Shown here: piece after piece, positions 1 to 11,285 of the stretch
How the letters are laid out: each line of letters opens with the position of its first letter
Numbering within the stretch: the first letter of the stretch is position 1
NCBI GenBank assembly: GCA_002110485.1
Contig: MOWL01000067.1
Span: forward strand, 3,782,001-3,846,000
Length of the DNA stretch: 64,000 nt
Direction of reading: 5' to 3'
Origin: Emergomyces orientalis
Lineage: Eukaryota; Ascomycota; Eurotiomycetes; Onygenales; Ajellomycetaceae
Notes under the pieces: generated by a model
What the model saw: only the letters and a program-made list of their open reading frames with translations
What the model was told of the DNA's origin: nothing
The model's database searches: none
Made by a program: the position numbers and the translations under genes

Positions 1-1088
1 TTCTCTGCTTCGGCCAGGAACAGCTTATCGGGGTCTTGGCCAGGTCCGAATGGATTCGCAGTCGCACTAGGATTCATCTGCGACATCTGTTCAGTCATGT
101 GGTTCGCAGCTAAAGGGTATATGCAGATTAGCAAGAGTATTTGCAAAAGGTTGACTTTATTTGATGATAGCATAATACGAAAGTGAAAAAGATGGGTAGA
201 ACTCACAATTTTCGCCGCCTAGGATAAATCCAAAAACAGGTTGCAGGCCAAACAAGTTCAGGAAATACCATGACAGACTTGAGACCCATCTCACGTCAAG
301 ATCACGAGTCATGACTCCGGACTGCAACATGGACTTGAATCGAATGGTCAATGGGAACGGTAGCTTCACTGTGAAATAGTAAAATGGTCAGAGTCCGTCC
401 CTCGTCCCCTCCCTTTAGTTGGCAATCCCTTAGGAGAGAAGAGAGAATAGGAGAGAAAGAACAAAAAAATGAAGGGACAGAGCTTACAAATAACAAAACC
501 AGAAAAAAAAGCATTAATCCACCCCATAATAAGTGTCTGCGGAATCATCATGGCCATATTCCCCTTCATCATACCCATCATCGCATCCATGCCAGCAGGA
601 TCAGTCATGGGATTTACCGGTCCTGCACCCCGCCCTTCTGGGTCTTTCAAGAACGCGCCCTCCTTATAGCCGTTGATAAGAAAGCTCTTTCGAGGCGCAA
701 GGGATGATGGGGTAAGAACAGCAGATGCATTGTTCCGTAGATTGATGCCGCGGAAGAGCGACAGGCGCTCACGGGACTCAGCGAGTGTCGAGGGGGGTTT
801 GGCTGGAGTTGACAGGAAGAAGGTTGCGTAGTGGCGCAAAATTCCAGTCAGAATCTAAGTGAATGATTATGGATTATTAGACGCATTCTTTTGTAAACAG
901 ATGGGTTTCCAAGGGGCTGCTATTCATTGGGTATTCTGTACCATGACAACCGTGATGGGGATGAGGATCCAGTAGCTATATCGTTTGGAGTAAGATTAGC
1001 ATCTGCGGTATAAATTGATGACAGATATGAATACATACAACAGAGCTGGATCCCGAAGGATTGTCTGCTCCACCCCTTGAACCGCCAT
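1..1088 (-). CDS. EMC3: ER membrane protein complex subunit 3, partial (C-terminus off left edge)
   Basis: EMC3 is a core subunit of the ER membrane complex, which inserts transmembrane helices; it belongs to the YidC/Oxa1/Get1 insertase superfamily (family knowledge). Exons read on the minus strand are 1088-1039, 975-942, 854-488, 368-207 and 109-<1, all with GT..AG introns and a continuous frame. The start MAVQGVEQTILRDPALL, the first membrane segment FYWILIPITVV followed by LRHYATFFL, the segment FVILKLPFPLTIRFK, and WVSSLSWYFLNLFGLQ are typical of the family. A Met-rich stretch (MDAMMGMMKGNMAMM) precedes the second membrane segment, as in fungal relatives. The last visible residues (GQDPDKLFLAEAE) match the cytosolic tail, so only the C-terminal end is missing. 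It is divergent from SPC2, with 359 bp between start codons. Confidence 0.92.
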
Positions 1089-1447
1089 TGTAAGAGACGA
1101 TGAGGGTTGTGGTTTTGAAATAATTGAATAATTCTCCAAATACGTATAACTGACCACTGCTGGAAGTTTGATATGCTGGGGTGAAGTCGCGATTGACAAT
1201 GGGCGCTATCCCGTATTAATCCGTACGTCACGCTGCTTTAGTCATCTACCTCCAGAATCAGGACAGCTCGCCGCAAGGTGATATTCGCTATAAACTCCAA
1301 GACACTTCATGGGAAACACTCTAATCAGATCTAATAGATTTATCATATTCCCTTGCACAAAGCCAATACTTCCGATATGACTGTATGATCCCGTCTCTGC
1401 CATCTCCGATCCAAGCATAATCAGCGTACGCGCATCACATACCGCCA
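1089..1447. promoter_or_regulatory. Shared divergent promoter region of EMC3 and SPC2
   Basis: These 359 bp separate the start codons of two head-to-head genes, so both promoters and 5' UTRs must lie here or overlap. I see no clear TATA box. A bidirectional promoter is an inference from spacing only. Confidence 0.6.
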
Positions 1448-2208
1448 ATGGCCTCCCCTAAAGTCCCTGTCTACTCAGTATCTGGTACAACCCCCCCCCC
1501 CCCCAAATCAAGCAGGATCGAACGTCACCAGCCCAGCATATTTATATCCCAGCTCAAGAACCATATAATGAAACCAAGCTAACGTTGCATATTACCTACT
1601 ACAGAGCTCAAAAATACCACCGACGATGCCATAACCCCGTACCTAATATCCGTCCCAAAACCCTACAATTTCACCGCAGACAACTTCAAATCCAACGTAC
1701 GCCTAATTCTAGGCTATGCCGCAGTAATCATCTCAGGAGCCTCATTTTATGTCGACCGTCAACTGGGATGGAAAATTTCGAACTCATGGACCATAGCCGC
1801 CGTCGTGGCGTACTTCATTCTGAACTTTGTGTTTACAATCTGGATGTGGTTGGTGGAGGCTGGCCAGGTGTTCGAAGGGAGTAGGGAGGGGGGTGAGAAG
1901 GTGAGTTTATTTATATAGATATATGCCAACGGCTGTAGCATGGTGGACTAATGAATAAATCCCATCAGCTCCAAATTTCCTCCTCAACAAAGAAACATTC
2001 ACCGTTATATACACTGCGCATCAGGCATACATCCAAATCCGGTGCGGTTCTCCAAAATGCTACTGTCTCTGCGCCCTTTTCCAAATGGTTTTCTGCGGAT
2101 GGCACGTTTCATCCCGAACCCTTCAAGCATTGGCTTAATAGCGAGATCAAGGCGTTGAAAAGGGTAAACTCGGCTGCCGGAAGTAAAAATGGAAAGGGGA
2201 CGAAATAA
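1448..2208 (+). CDS. SPC2: Signal peptidase complex subunit 2
   Basis: SPC2 (SPC25 family) is a non-catalytic membrane subunit of the ER signal peptidase complex and helps link it to the Sec61 translocon (family knowledge). Exons 1448-1484, 1605-1900 and 1969-2208 encode 190 residues. The joined start MASPKVPVYSVSELKN runs into TDDAITPYLISVPKPYNF, the usual SPC25 N-terminus. Two hydrophobic hairpin segments follow (VRLILGYAAVIISGASFY and WTIAAVVAYFILNFVFTIW), then a basic C-terminal tail. Intron 1 contains a run of 14 C; intron 2 has a TGGACTAATG branch-like site. The donor after VS (GTACAA) was chosen because it is the one that keeps the family frame. Length and topology fit the family (yeast 178 aa). 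Confidence 0.9.
1491..1504 (+). repeat. Poly-C tract inside SPC2 intron 1
   Basis: Fourteen consecutive C, six bases after the intron donor. Such runs are prone to length change and sequencing error; as it is intronic it should not alter the protein. Confidence 0.95.
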
Positions 2209-2943
2209 GATTGCGAGCTTTGGGTCTGTTTTGGTTTGTTGTTGACATGGAGGCGAAAGGGAAAAAAAGCAGCGGGTGGGCAAAAACTGGGTTGTTACGA
2301 CTTTTGTGACCTCTCCCTAGCTTCTATTCTCGAGGCTATTTCCTGTTCTGTTGGTTTTCGAGTATTCTACTTGGTGTTTAGTATTGGGACATTATATGTT
2401 ATAGAAATCTAAAATTCCTACATTGCTGAAGTTACGGATGGGACGTACGGTGCTTTCAATCCGTCTGAATACGTACTTCTTATGCACCCCTAACCTTTCC
2501 AAGTATGGCACGTTCCTCCTAGTCGATCTCTTTTGCCTGGAGAAATCAATGGACGGTGATCTCGAAGGCCCTGGTATATGTGAACTTTAGGCTTCCTCGT
2601 CATATGAATATGATTACCCAGGATGGAATAACAAATATGTTTCCTTTAAATTTCCCGCCAATAACCCCTGATCTGATGTTGAAATCGAAATCCAAAAAAG
2701 CTCCAATTCAAATGTAAAATAATAATAAAAGCCACCCCAAATTGCAAAAGCAGGGATATCGTGAGACCATCTTCCTTTATTCGTTTCGTTTTCTTCGTTT
2801 CACTCCCCCCCCCTTTTTTTTTGTAAATACAGCCGCCCCATTTTTCCCCTCACTCCAGTTACCCCTTTTACCTCAAATTCAAAATGCTTGTGAAAGCTAC
2901 TAGGTACGTATGTATATACCCATTGAAAAGACCCTCCTCTTAC
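2209..2943. other. Convergent intergenic region SPC2 / MTD1
   Basis: Holds the 3' regions of two genes facing each other. There is a C-run followed by a T-run near 2806-2822. No supported ORF or RNA gene is seen. Confidence 0.6.
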
Positions 2944-4397
2944 TTACTCTGCTTGTGTGACGACGCCCTCTAGAGTACCGGGCTTCTCAACCGCGTCTGC
3001 AGGGTGGACCCGGCTGTGGCTGCGGTTCTGGACGATCCTCTGTAGGAGAAGATTAAACGGTCAGTATAACAGAAGGTAATTTCAAGCAGCTAATCTCTTC
3101 AAAGGGGGGATAGAAAAGAAACTCACAAGTAAGTTTCTCAGCAGCACAACGATCGTAACTTTGCCGATGGCCGGGACATATATGGACGCTTTCTCTTTCA
3201 CTTCAGGTCCGAAATTCTGGGCAGAGAACAAAAACAGTCCCCTCTGGTCAGCTTTATCAAATCGTTTTTCCACGATCCCCTCACAACTTACTTACCTTCT
3301 CACTCGAGAAATTAATACACACAGCTCCCTGTCTCAAAAGTTTCGTATCGAACTTGAACTTATCCCCTGGCACCCCACTGATAACCACATCACAATGCGG
3401 CACCGCATCCTCCAACCCCCACCCCTCCATATCCATAACCTCATGATGTCTCTTCCTAAGCCCCTCCCCTCGGGTAAACTGTTGCACACCCGTGACATCC
3501 ACACTATACACGCACGCACCATCATTCGCCAGCAGCGCCGCCAACGGCCTCCCCACAACCTCCGACCGATTCACCACACATATCGTATGCCCAAACAGCC
3601 TATTCCCGTAGGGAAGAATAGTGTTGTAAATCTGCAGGTACTCAAGGATCTTGATGACCGCAAGCGGGGTACAGGGTAAAACGGATTTCTGCTTGTTTTG
3701 GGGTGGGTCGAGGAAGCGGATGTTCTGGTACATGTTGAAGATGTAGCGGTGGCTAAGGCCCTCGACATCCTTGGAGATGTCGACGATTTGCTGTAAGTAC
3801 TGGTCTTGTCTGTTGTTGAAAATGGGGTAGTAGACTATTATGCCGTCGATGTCTGGGTCTGCGTTAGCAGTCAGGATGGCGTCTTCGATGTCATCGCGCG
3901 TGACGGTGCGGAGGGTGTAGCGGAAGTTGCTGTTGTGAGAGGTTTAGAGTTGGTTAGCATATTTCCGCAGTTTATTTATTGCATTCAACTATAATTTCAA
4001 TTGAAGGTCGTAAAACGATTCTCAAGAGCTCTCACTGTTATCCCAATGAAATTGCCACATCGCATCGGATTCGAGAGTCATTTGCGCACCCATACACACA
4101 ACATACAATCGAAGGGTAACCATTTCATATATACAACCAAGCGCAGCAGAACAGTCACACACAACAAATTTAAAATTAAAAAAATTGCAGAGCTCACTTG
4201 TCTTTACACGTTTTCTCCGTCCAGTCCGCATACATCTTCGCAGCCGGGTCTGAATTGGCCAAAAAGCCCACGAGGTGCGGCGCCTTGCTCAGCGTCTGGC
4301 GCCCCTCATTGACTTCTGCCAACAGGCCCCGCGCAACGTTCGCCGCAAGCACAACTTTGCAGGAAGATGGAGCAGGGGTTTCTGGTTCTGGTGCCAT
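2944..4397 (-). CDS. MTD1: NAD-dependent 5,10-methylenetetrahydrofolate dehydrogenase
   Basis: MTD1 is the cytosolic monofunctional enzyme that oxidises 5,10-methylene-THF to 5,10-methenyl-THF with NAD+, feeding purine synthesis and one-carbon balance (family knowledge from yeast Mtd1). Exons on the minus strand are 4397-4198, 3929-3296, 3216-3127 and 3039-2944, giving 339 residues. Visible family blocks are PDIDGIIVYYPIFNN, QDQYLQQIVDISKDVEGL, SVLPCTPLAVIKILEYL, the dinucleotide-binding region CVVNRSEVVGRPLAALLAND, and VKEKASIYVPAIGKVTI near the C-terminus. The start MAPEPETP was preferred over an upstream in-frame alternative because the upstream extension is unlike the family. The length is close to yeast (320 aa). 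The final exon is only 96 nt including the stop. Confidence 0.93.
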
Positions 4398-5659
4398 CGC
4401 CCCGATCACTGTGGTAAGATGGGTATAAGACGGAAAAAGAGAGGTGTGGCAGAACAATTGGTGGCTATCTGAGGGAAGATGGCTTTAGAAACTTTTGTTT
4501 TTGGCCGCGTTAAGGATTTGTTGCGGGCCTATCGATAACAGGGGTTGCGTGGGATGGATGGTTCAATTGATTCACTATGTCAATTGGTGTGTACTTATAA
4601 AGTACTTTATTGAAGAAGTAATATATTAGAAATATATTTATGGAAGTTGTTTTAGAATAAATTTTGGGCAGCTGTTGCGTCATTTGGCATTGATAAAAAC
4701 CTAGCGTGGAAACTATAGCTACAACATGCATATAATCAGCGGAAATCCTTTCTAGAAGACATCCTGTTAAAATTATATAACAGCAAAATACCAGATTCAA
4801 TAGCAATCTTAACAACATATAGGTCGATAGAGAAAATGTGTCTACGAATAACTAGACACAGTTCCATTCAACAGAGCTAAGTGTAGCCATGCACATCCGC
4901 CACACCAAAATTGATAAAGACTGCACTGCTCTCCTTTGCCCGTTCATTATTGCAAAACCAAGTACTCCTGCGTATGTATTTTTTCCCCTCTCTTTTCATC
5001 TATACTAACACAGTGGTCACAAAAGCTAGTTGGTGTGGAGGGGGGCGGAGTAAGGCCTCCATCCCAGTGTACCCCCAATGATCGTTCAGACAGCGACAAA
5101 TGACACATACAGATAAGTGTACATAGTGCACGATACAGCAAATAAAAAATTAAAATTAAAATTGACAAAGAGATAAGAAAGGTGAGAAATGAAGTATAAA
5201 ATCACAAAGTAAAATGACTGAAAAAGCAGAATAAGCCCGAAAGATATGGAAAGTTGTAGTGTTGGAACTTAAGGAAAACGTTAAAAGGAAACAAAATTCG
5301 ATTATTCAGGCAGTGTCCGTACGGCTCAGTTGGAGATGATGTTTTTTGTATCATTTTTGCTTTAAATTAAGATTGGGAGTAAGTGAGGTAATAGAAAACA
5401 AGGAAAATGAAATTGGGTTCAAAATTGTACACGAGCTATTTCTTGTCTATACATAGTAGTTGTGGCAGAGTGAGTTTTTTAAACAAAAGAGAGGAAGACA
5501 AAAAGAGAAATCCTTTTCTTGCGTAGTGGGACGAAGAGATTTTAAAATAAAAGAGGAAGGTTTGGGATTTTAAATCGTCACACCACGCAACATTAATCTT
5601 GCTTCTCGATGAATTTTCCTTTCTTTTTATTTCAAATATATCGCGTTTGCGCAAGCAAC
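4398..5659. other. Intergenic region: MTD1 promoter side and ATP1 3' side
   Basis: About 1.26 kb, AT-rich. It must contain the MTD1 promoter next to 4398 and the ATP1 3' UTR next to 5659. Small ORFs here have no coding character that I can support. Confidence 0.6.
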
Positions 5660-6152
5660 CTATGAGAAGGATTTGTTGAAGGTGAGAATGACCTCCTTCA
5701 AGTGAGCCTCCAGCTCCTTGCTCAATTGACCCTCCTTCTCAATTTGCTGGAGAATATCAGGCTCGTTGGATCTGAGGTGGGCGAGGAAATCGCTCTCCCA
5801 CTGCTGAATCTTGTTGACGGGGATGGTGTCGAGATGGCCGTTGACACCAGCGAAGATAAGAGGAACCATCTCGTTGACGGCCATGGGGCTATATTGCTTC
5901 TGCTTAAGCAGTTCGGTCAGGCGCTCACCACGGTTGAGGGTCTGCTTTGTGGAGGCGTCCAAGTCGGAACCGAACTGGGCGAAGGCGGCGACCTCACGGT
6001 ACTGAGCCAAGAAAAGCTTGAGCGAGCCGGCGACTTGCTTCATGGCCTTGAGCTGGGCAGCGGAACCGACACGGGACACGGAAAGACCGACGTTAATGGC
6101 TGGTCGGATGCCCTTGTAGAACAATTCGGCCTCCAAGAAGATCTGGCCGTCA

Positions 6153-6184
<32 letters not shown>

Positions 6185-7873
6185 AGACACGTCACCGCCC
6201 TGGGTCTCAATGATGGGGAGGGCAGTGAGGGAGCCGCCCTTGTGGTCATCGTTCAACTTGGCAGCACGCTCGAGAAGTCGAGAGTGGAGGTAGAAGACAC
6301 TAAACGTAACGAGTTAGCCATATGTGAGCCCTATAAAAGAAGAAGAGTTTGATACATACTCTCCGGGATAAGCCTCACGTCCTGGGGGACGGCGGAGAAG
6401 CAGAGACATTTGACGGTAGGCAACGGCCTGCTTGGACAGATCGTCATAGGTGATGACAGCGTGGCGTCCGTTGTCACGGAACCACTCACCCATGGCACAA
6501 CCAGTGAAAGGAGCAATGTATTGAAGAGGAGCAGCCTCGGAAGCAGTGGCAGCAACAATGATAGAGTACTTCATGGCATCGTTCTCCTCGAGAGTCTTGA
6601 CGAGCTGGGCGACAGTGGAACGCTTCTGTCCAACAGCAACGTAAACACAGTACAGCTTCTTGCTCTCGTCGTTGGTGTCGTTCCATCTCTTCTGGTTAAG
6701 CATGGCGTCAAGAGCGACGGCAGTCTTTCCAGTCTGACGATCACCAATGATCAACTCACGCTGACCACGGCCAATGGGGACCATGGAGTCGACACACTTG
6801 AGACCAGTCTGTACCGGCTGGTTGACGGAGCGGCGAGGCAGAATGCCAGGAGCCTTCAGTTGGGCACGTCGCTTCTCGGTAGTCTTGATTGGGCCCTTTC
6901 CGTCAATGGGGTTACCCAGAGCATCAACGACACGACCCAGAAGCTCGGGGCCAACGGGGACATCAACCTGAGTAGTGAAGAGTTAGATATATGAAACACC
7001 CAATTTGATGACAAAGAAATTTGTATACATACAATCTCGCCGGTTCGCTTGACAGTTTCGCCCTCCTTGACGAGACGATCAGAACCGAAAAGCACAACAC
7101 CGACCTGGCCGGCTTCCAAGTTCATGCACATGCCCTTGACACCAGAGGCAAACCTAAAAGTTTTGCGTTAACTATGTATTTTACTTTTGGTGGTGAAGGC
7201 GGACAGTCAAAACAAAGAACGTACTCAACGAGTTCCTCGGCCTGGACATTGGACATGCCATGGACACGAGCGATACCGTCACTATGATCCAGCCAGTTAG
7301 TATTCATCTCTTTATATCCTATTTCGTTATGTGCTGGTTCGCAATGGACGTATCGCGATGAATAATATTCCCTCTCTCTTTCATTTAGTTTGTTTGGACA
7401 GGGTTTAGGGCGTACCCAACGGAGAGGACATGGCCAGTCTCGGCTAGGCCGGCATCTTCTTGGATACCACGAATTTTGCTTTCGAGGATGGAGGAGAGTT
7501 CGGTAGGAGAAGCCTTGGCCTCAGCAGCGTATGTTCGGACTTGTTTGGAGGTGGCTGAGAGTGGTCCTGGGGTAGCAGCTCGAACCTGTTTTTGACAGAG
7601 AGAAAATTTGTCAGCGGGGGGTAAACAAAGCAGAAGCGACTCAAATGATGTAGAAATGAGTCAATTGGGTCCAGAGAGGCCATTGACATCATGTTTGAGG
7701 GCCGTATAGATGGATTCGGGTGGATGGAAACGATGAAGGCGACGGAACGGGTTGGGGTTGGTTTGATGTGAGGGAAGAAGGGGAGAGAGGATTTGGCTTA
7801 CACCAGCGATCCTGCCAGAGGCAGAGATAGCGGCGACAGAGCGGCTGGACTGCCGCAGGGCGTTTCTGAACAT
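5660..7873 (-). CDS. ATP1: Mitochondrial F1F0-ATP synthase subunit alpha
   Basis: Alpha subunit of the F1 catalytic head in the mitochondrial matrix; it carries the non-catalytic nucleotide sites alternating with beta (family knowledge). Six minus-strand exons, 7873-7802, 7585-7416, 7281-7225, 7153-7033, 6967-6360 and 6299-5660, give 555 residues, the normal length. The N-terminus MFRNALRQSSRSVAAISASG is Ser/Arg/Ala-rich and lacks acidic residues, as expected of a matrix targeting peptide. The Walker A motif GDRQTGKT is at about residues 215-222. The block [20 protein letters not shown] forms only when the intron after PGD is removed (donor GTATGT). The C-terminal segment ends LKEVILTFNKSFS. 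A 216-codon open frame on the opposite strand (5702-6352) is only a shadow of this strongly biased coding region. Confidence 0.97.
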
Positions 7874-8855
7874 TGTGAGGGAGGGGGTTCAGAGGGGGTA
7901 GAGATGGAAACAGATGGGGGGGGGAGCAGCAATTGGAGGCTTGCAGGAGTGGGAGAGAAGAGGAGGATTGTGGATGTTGGAAAAGAGCGAGCTTTGAGGT
8001 TGCGAGGAGGTTTGGCAAAACGGGACTAGCCAAGATTCTTGCCGAGCCTTAACCCAGGCAAAGTGTCCTCGAGTTGTTCCGAGAGTACGGCCTTACAACG
8101 CAATTATACTGTTGATATGATACAATTTAGGGCGCCATATTATATTGTAGATCTATTTACTATTGTCTATGCACTTCAATTGCTACAAATACCACTGTAC
8201 AGAGACGCAATGTGTGCTTTATATCAATGTGTTGTCTGATTTTTGTTGTTCCTAGAGTTTCCGACTAGTGCGATGATTAGTCATCATCAACATAACGTAA
8301 AAGTAAATTCATATAAAAATCCATCCAATATCAACACACAACAGAGAGGCAATTGAAGGAAATAGGAATTCAAAAAGGCCATAAATAAATACATTTGCAA
8401 TTTAAAACACTAATGATAATAGCATATGCTAGGTTATAGAAAAAATGTCAACCAACAAGTTTCGTAAAGCATTATCCGTCACACATATAATCGCCCAATA
8501 TAAAAATAATAATGAAAAATCATGGGGAGGAGCAGCCAACGTCGGGAGTGGCGGATGGAGGGAAAACCTGCCCCTGAAGAATGTAAAATGAAAGTGTCGT
8601 TTCAGTGCGTCGCCCTGAACTTCCAATTGTGCCCACTGCGCATCAAGCAGCTGGTGTCACCACCATACTATAACATCCTTCTCATTAGAACCCTTCCCCC
8701 GAATCCTGGGTATCATATATACAGAACTCAGAAACCCGGCCATAGATATAGCACAGAACAGGAAACCATCGCAACACCGCGACCTTCACCTTATCCTCCG
8801 CCGGTGCCTCAAAAAAGGGGGCTTGGGGGGAAGATGGGTTGAGCGAAACTCAGAC
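7874..8855. other. Intergenic region: ATP1 promoter side and MPO1 3' side
   Basis: About 1 kb between two minus-strand genes. The part next to 7874 is G-rich on this strand and should hold the ATP1 5' UTR and promoter. No further gene is supported. Confidence 0.6.
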
Positions 8856-9692
8856 TTAACTCTTCCCATTCCCATTCCCCTTCCCCTTCCCCTTCCCTTT
8901 CGCCTCCTTAAACTTCGCGATCTCCTTCATAACCGCCTGATCAATCCTCGCCTTCAACTGTGGCCGATACCCCAACGAAAACAGCACTTCAAGCCACACA
9001 AAGAACGGCGCCAGGAAGAACGCCTGCACCAAATTATCCAGTAACGCGGGCGCTCTCCCCTCGAACGCGCCGTGGCCGACAAACTGCGCTATCCACGCGA
9101 CGGCCTGGATGCCCAGGCCCCAGTATGTCGCTGTTGAGCCGTAGGTGGCTGTGAGATGGTTGACGAGGGCGGTGCCGCCAACTAGTAAAGGCGCGAGGAG
9201 GCTGCCGGCTACGGGTTCCATGAGGATGTAGAGGGTTGCGTAGAGGAGGCCGGCTATGGTGCCGAGGTTTGGGGGGAGGTTTTTGATGGAGAGGGATTCC
9301 GGGAGGGGGAAGAGAGGGCCCGTGTTTGTTGCCTTGTGTATTTTTCCTTTCTGTTAGTTTTGTGTCTGTCAATGGTAGGGGGGATATTGGAGGAAAGTAC
9401 CAGCTGGAACATGCAGAGCATTATTACAGGGACAAATGTGATGTGGATTGCTACGTTCACCTATGTAAAAAAAAACGAGGTGTGTTAGGTATAGATGAAG
9501 ACGGTATGAATTTAGGTAGAAAAGATTCGAGGTAGAGGCTGTATTTTTGTTTTATCTGGGTATCTCTTACTGGATTATGGTGGTATGCGCCATACTATTG
9601 CGTAGATTGGTCAGTATCTTCTTGTTCGCCAAAGAGGTATTTATATAGAGGTTACTTACAAACGTAAACTGCTTTTCTAGGTTAAGCGCCAT
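8856..9692 (-). CDS. MPO1: Mpo1-like 2-hydroxy fatty acid dioxygenase (DUF962)
   Basis: Yeast Mpo1 is an ER membrane Fe(II)-dependent dioxygenase that alpha-oxidises 2-hydroxy fatty acids released during phytosphingosine breakdown, producing a fatty acid one carbon shorter (family knowledge). Exons 9692-9660, 9594-9571, 9460-9401 and 9332-8856 give 197 residues. The joined N-terminus MALNLEKQFTFYGAYHHNPV followed by NVAIHITFVPVIML matches the DUF962 signature, including the HH pair and the following IH. The second His block FVGHGAFEGRAPALLDN and the helix QAFFLAPFFVWLEVLF are also present. The C-terminus is a low-complexity Lys/Gly/Asn run encoded by repeats of CCCATTC and CCCCTTC type on the plus strand. 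Exon 2 is only 24 nt. No CCTCGG element was seen upstream. Confidence 0.9.
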
Positions 9693-9820
9693 GGTTGCTA
9701 TCTAAGTCGCCCGGTTTACAGAGAGATAAAGAACTTATATTGCATGTAGGCGTGGTATATAGGTACCCGGATGGAAATGGGTAACTGCAGAATGATGAAG
9801 GGATGATGCGAGTTGGTATA

Positions 9821-9904
9821 TCAATACCAATATCAGTAACAGTATCAGTATCAGTATCAGTATCAGTGTCAGTACCAGTGTCAGTGTCAGTGTAAGTGTC
9901 AGTA
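9821..9904 (+). repeat. Degenerate ATCAGT/GTCAGT hexanucleotide array
   Basis: About 14 imperfect units of (T)ATCAGT, TACCAGT and TGTCAGT in tandem within the MPO1 upstream region, roughly 130-215 bp before its start codon. Unit variants are grouped, suggesting slippage after point changes. Confidence 0.9.
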
Positions 9905-10070
9905 AAATATATGTCTGTTGTGTTCGGTTCTGGCCTTTTATATATTTACCCCTCTCGTGTGTCTGTCTGAGATGTTTCTCCAGATGTTGTTGACTGAGGC
10001 GGGAAAGGGAAAGAAATGTTACCGCGAGCGCCCAGCTTTCATGTGATCATCATCTTTCTCCGGCTCATCT

Positions 10071-10093
10071 TCATCATCATCATCATCATCATC
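10071..10093 (+). repeat. (TCA)n trinucleotide microsatellite
   Basis: Near-perfect TCA repeat of about eight units flanked by further TCATCT-type units, in non-coding sequence. Confidence 0.9.
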
Positions 10094-11164
10094 TTCTTCT
10101 GCTTCCATCAACAATTTCACTGAATTCACAGTTCAATAATAACCTATTTTGTGTTTATTTTCCTTCCTACCTCTAGTATTATCTGTTGTCTCTCTTCATC
10201 TATTGGACAGGCAATGTTTTAAATGGACGTGTTTGCGCTTGTGTAGGCCCACTTCTCTCTATCGTTTACCTTGACTTGTCAATATAGAAGCCGCCAAACT
10301 GAAAATAAGACTGGCAAGAAACTTTGCCATCTGCGTAGACATCACAAATACTGTTCCATCCCATGAACTATAGTTTTCATATCATATTTTCCCTCATAGG
10401 AGTCCGTGAGAGCAACAACTTCAGTGTTAAATATCACGTGCTATTTTGATATCTCTCACGTGACACCCATTTCGCAACTATCGAGGCGCCAATTCTGCTG
10501 CTGCCCGTCTCTACCTGCGTTCGCTGTATCAGTTTGACGGCCAGCAGCCAGCAGCAGCCAGCAGTCAATCCTTTCAAGTTTTGTTTCCCTCTCCCCCTCT
10601 CCCTTTCCGCCTTATCCTCCTCTTGCCTGCGCAAATCTCACGGAATACGTCCCTCTCCAGAACGCGCACCCGTGTGTTCCAAGCTCAGCTCCGCTCAACC
10701 ACCTTGCAGGGCCCACCCCTCTACTCTTCCAATCGAGCTGTGTACCGATATATTTACAGCCTTTTCTTCTCGTCTCTCGTTCACTCAGCTACTAAAAATT
10801 ATTTAATTTGGCAAACGTATCCTGCTGGCTAGAGCCACGTGCTGCCCACTTCCCTCGCCATATTTCGCTCGTCCCTTCAAACTTCCCGCTCTAGAAGGAC
10901 AAAAAGAAAAAGAACATATATAAATTCTGTCATGATATGCTAAAATCGAGCACGTCGTCGTCGGGGCAGTTTGTGCGCGCAAAATCCCTTCGTTAGGGCC
11001 GTTCTGGTAGCTTTTCGGGAGGATTGGATTTACGCACACGACTTGGGCTGCCGGGGGTGTTATATAAAATACTAATAAATAAAAGAAGATTATTATCCTT
11101 TCTTCCCGCTTAACGGCTCGGGGCGATTTATTACTGGAAAAGGACGCCTTATTCATCCAGAGCG

Positions 11165-11188
11165 GGAGAGAGAGAGAGAGAGAGAGAT
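11165..11188 (+). repeat. (GA)n dinucleotide microsatellite
   Basis: About 12 GA units, roughly 100 bp upstream of the RPB7 start codon and therefore probably within its promoter or 5' UTR. Confidence 0.9.
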
Positions 11189-11285
11189 ACCAACACCCAG
11201 CGCGCTGCTTTCATCTCTCTCTCTTTTTTGCTAATCTCTTCCTTCGTTCCCGCGCGCCAGAATTTTTCACCCCCGGCGTTTCATC

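Larger units (their letters stand above)
9693..11285. other. Divergent intergenic region MPO1 / RPB7
   Basis: About 1.6 kb holding both promoters. It contains three simple repeats (listed separately) and a CAGCAGCCAGCAGCAGC cluster near 10542-10565. The 90-codon ORF at 10534-10806 is Ser/Leu/Pro-rich without family resemblance and I do not call it. Confidence 0.6.

Noticed and set aside
5702..6352. 216-codon open frame on the plus strand
   Set aside because: It lies exactly opposite ATP1 exon 6 and its codon content mirrors ATP1; no family resemblance.
10534..10832. Two overlapping ORFs upstream of RPB7
   Set aside because: Pyrimidine-rich promoter sequence translated as Ser/Pro/Leu runs; no conserved features.
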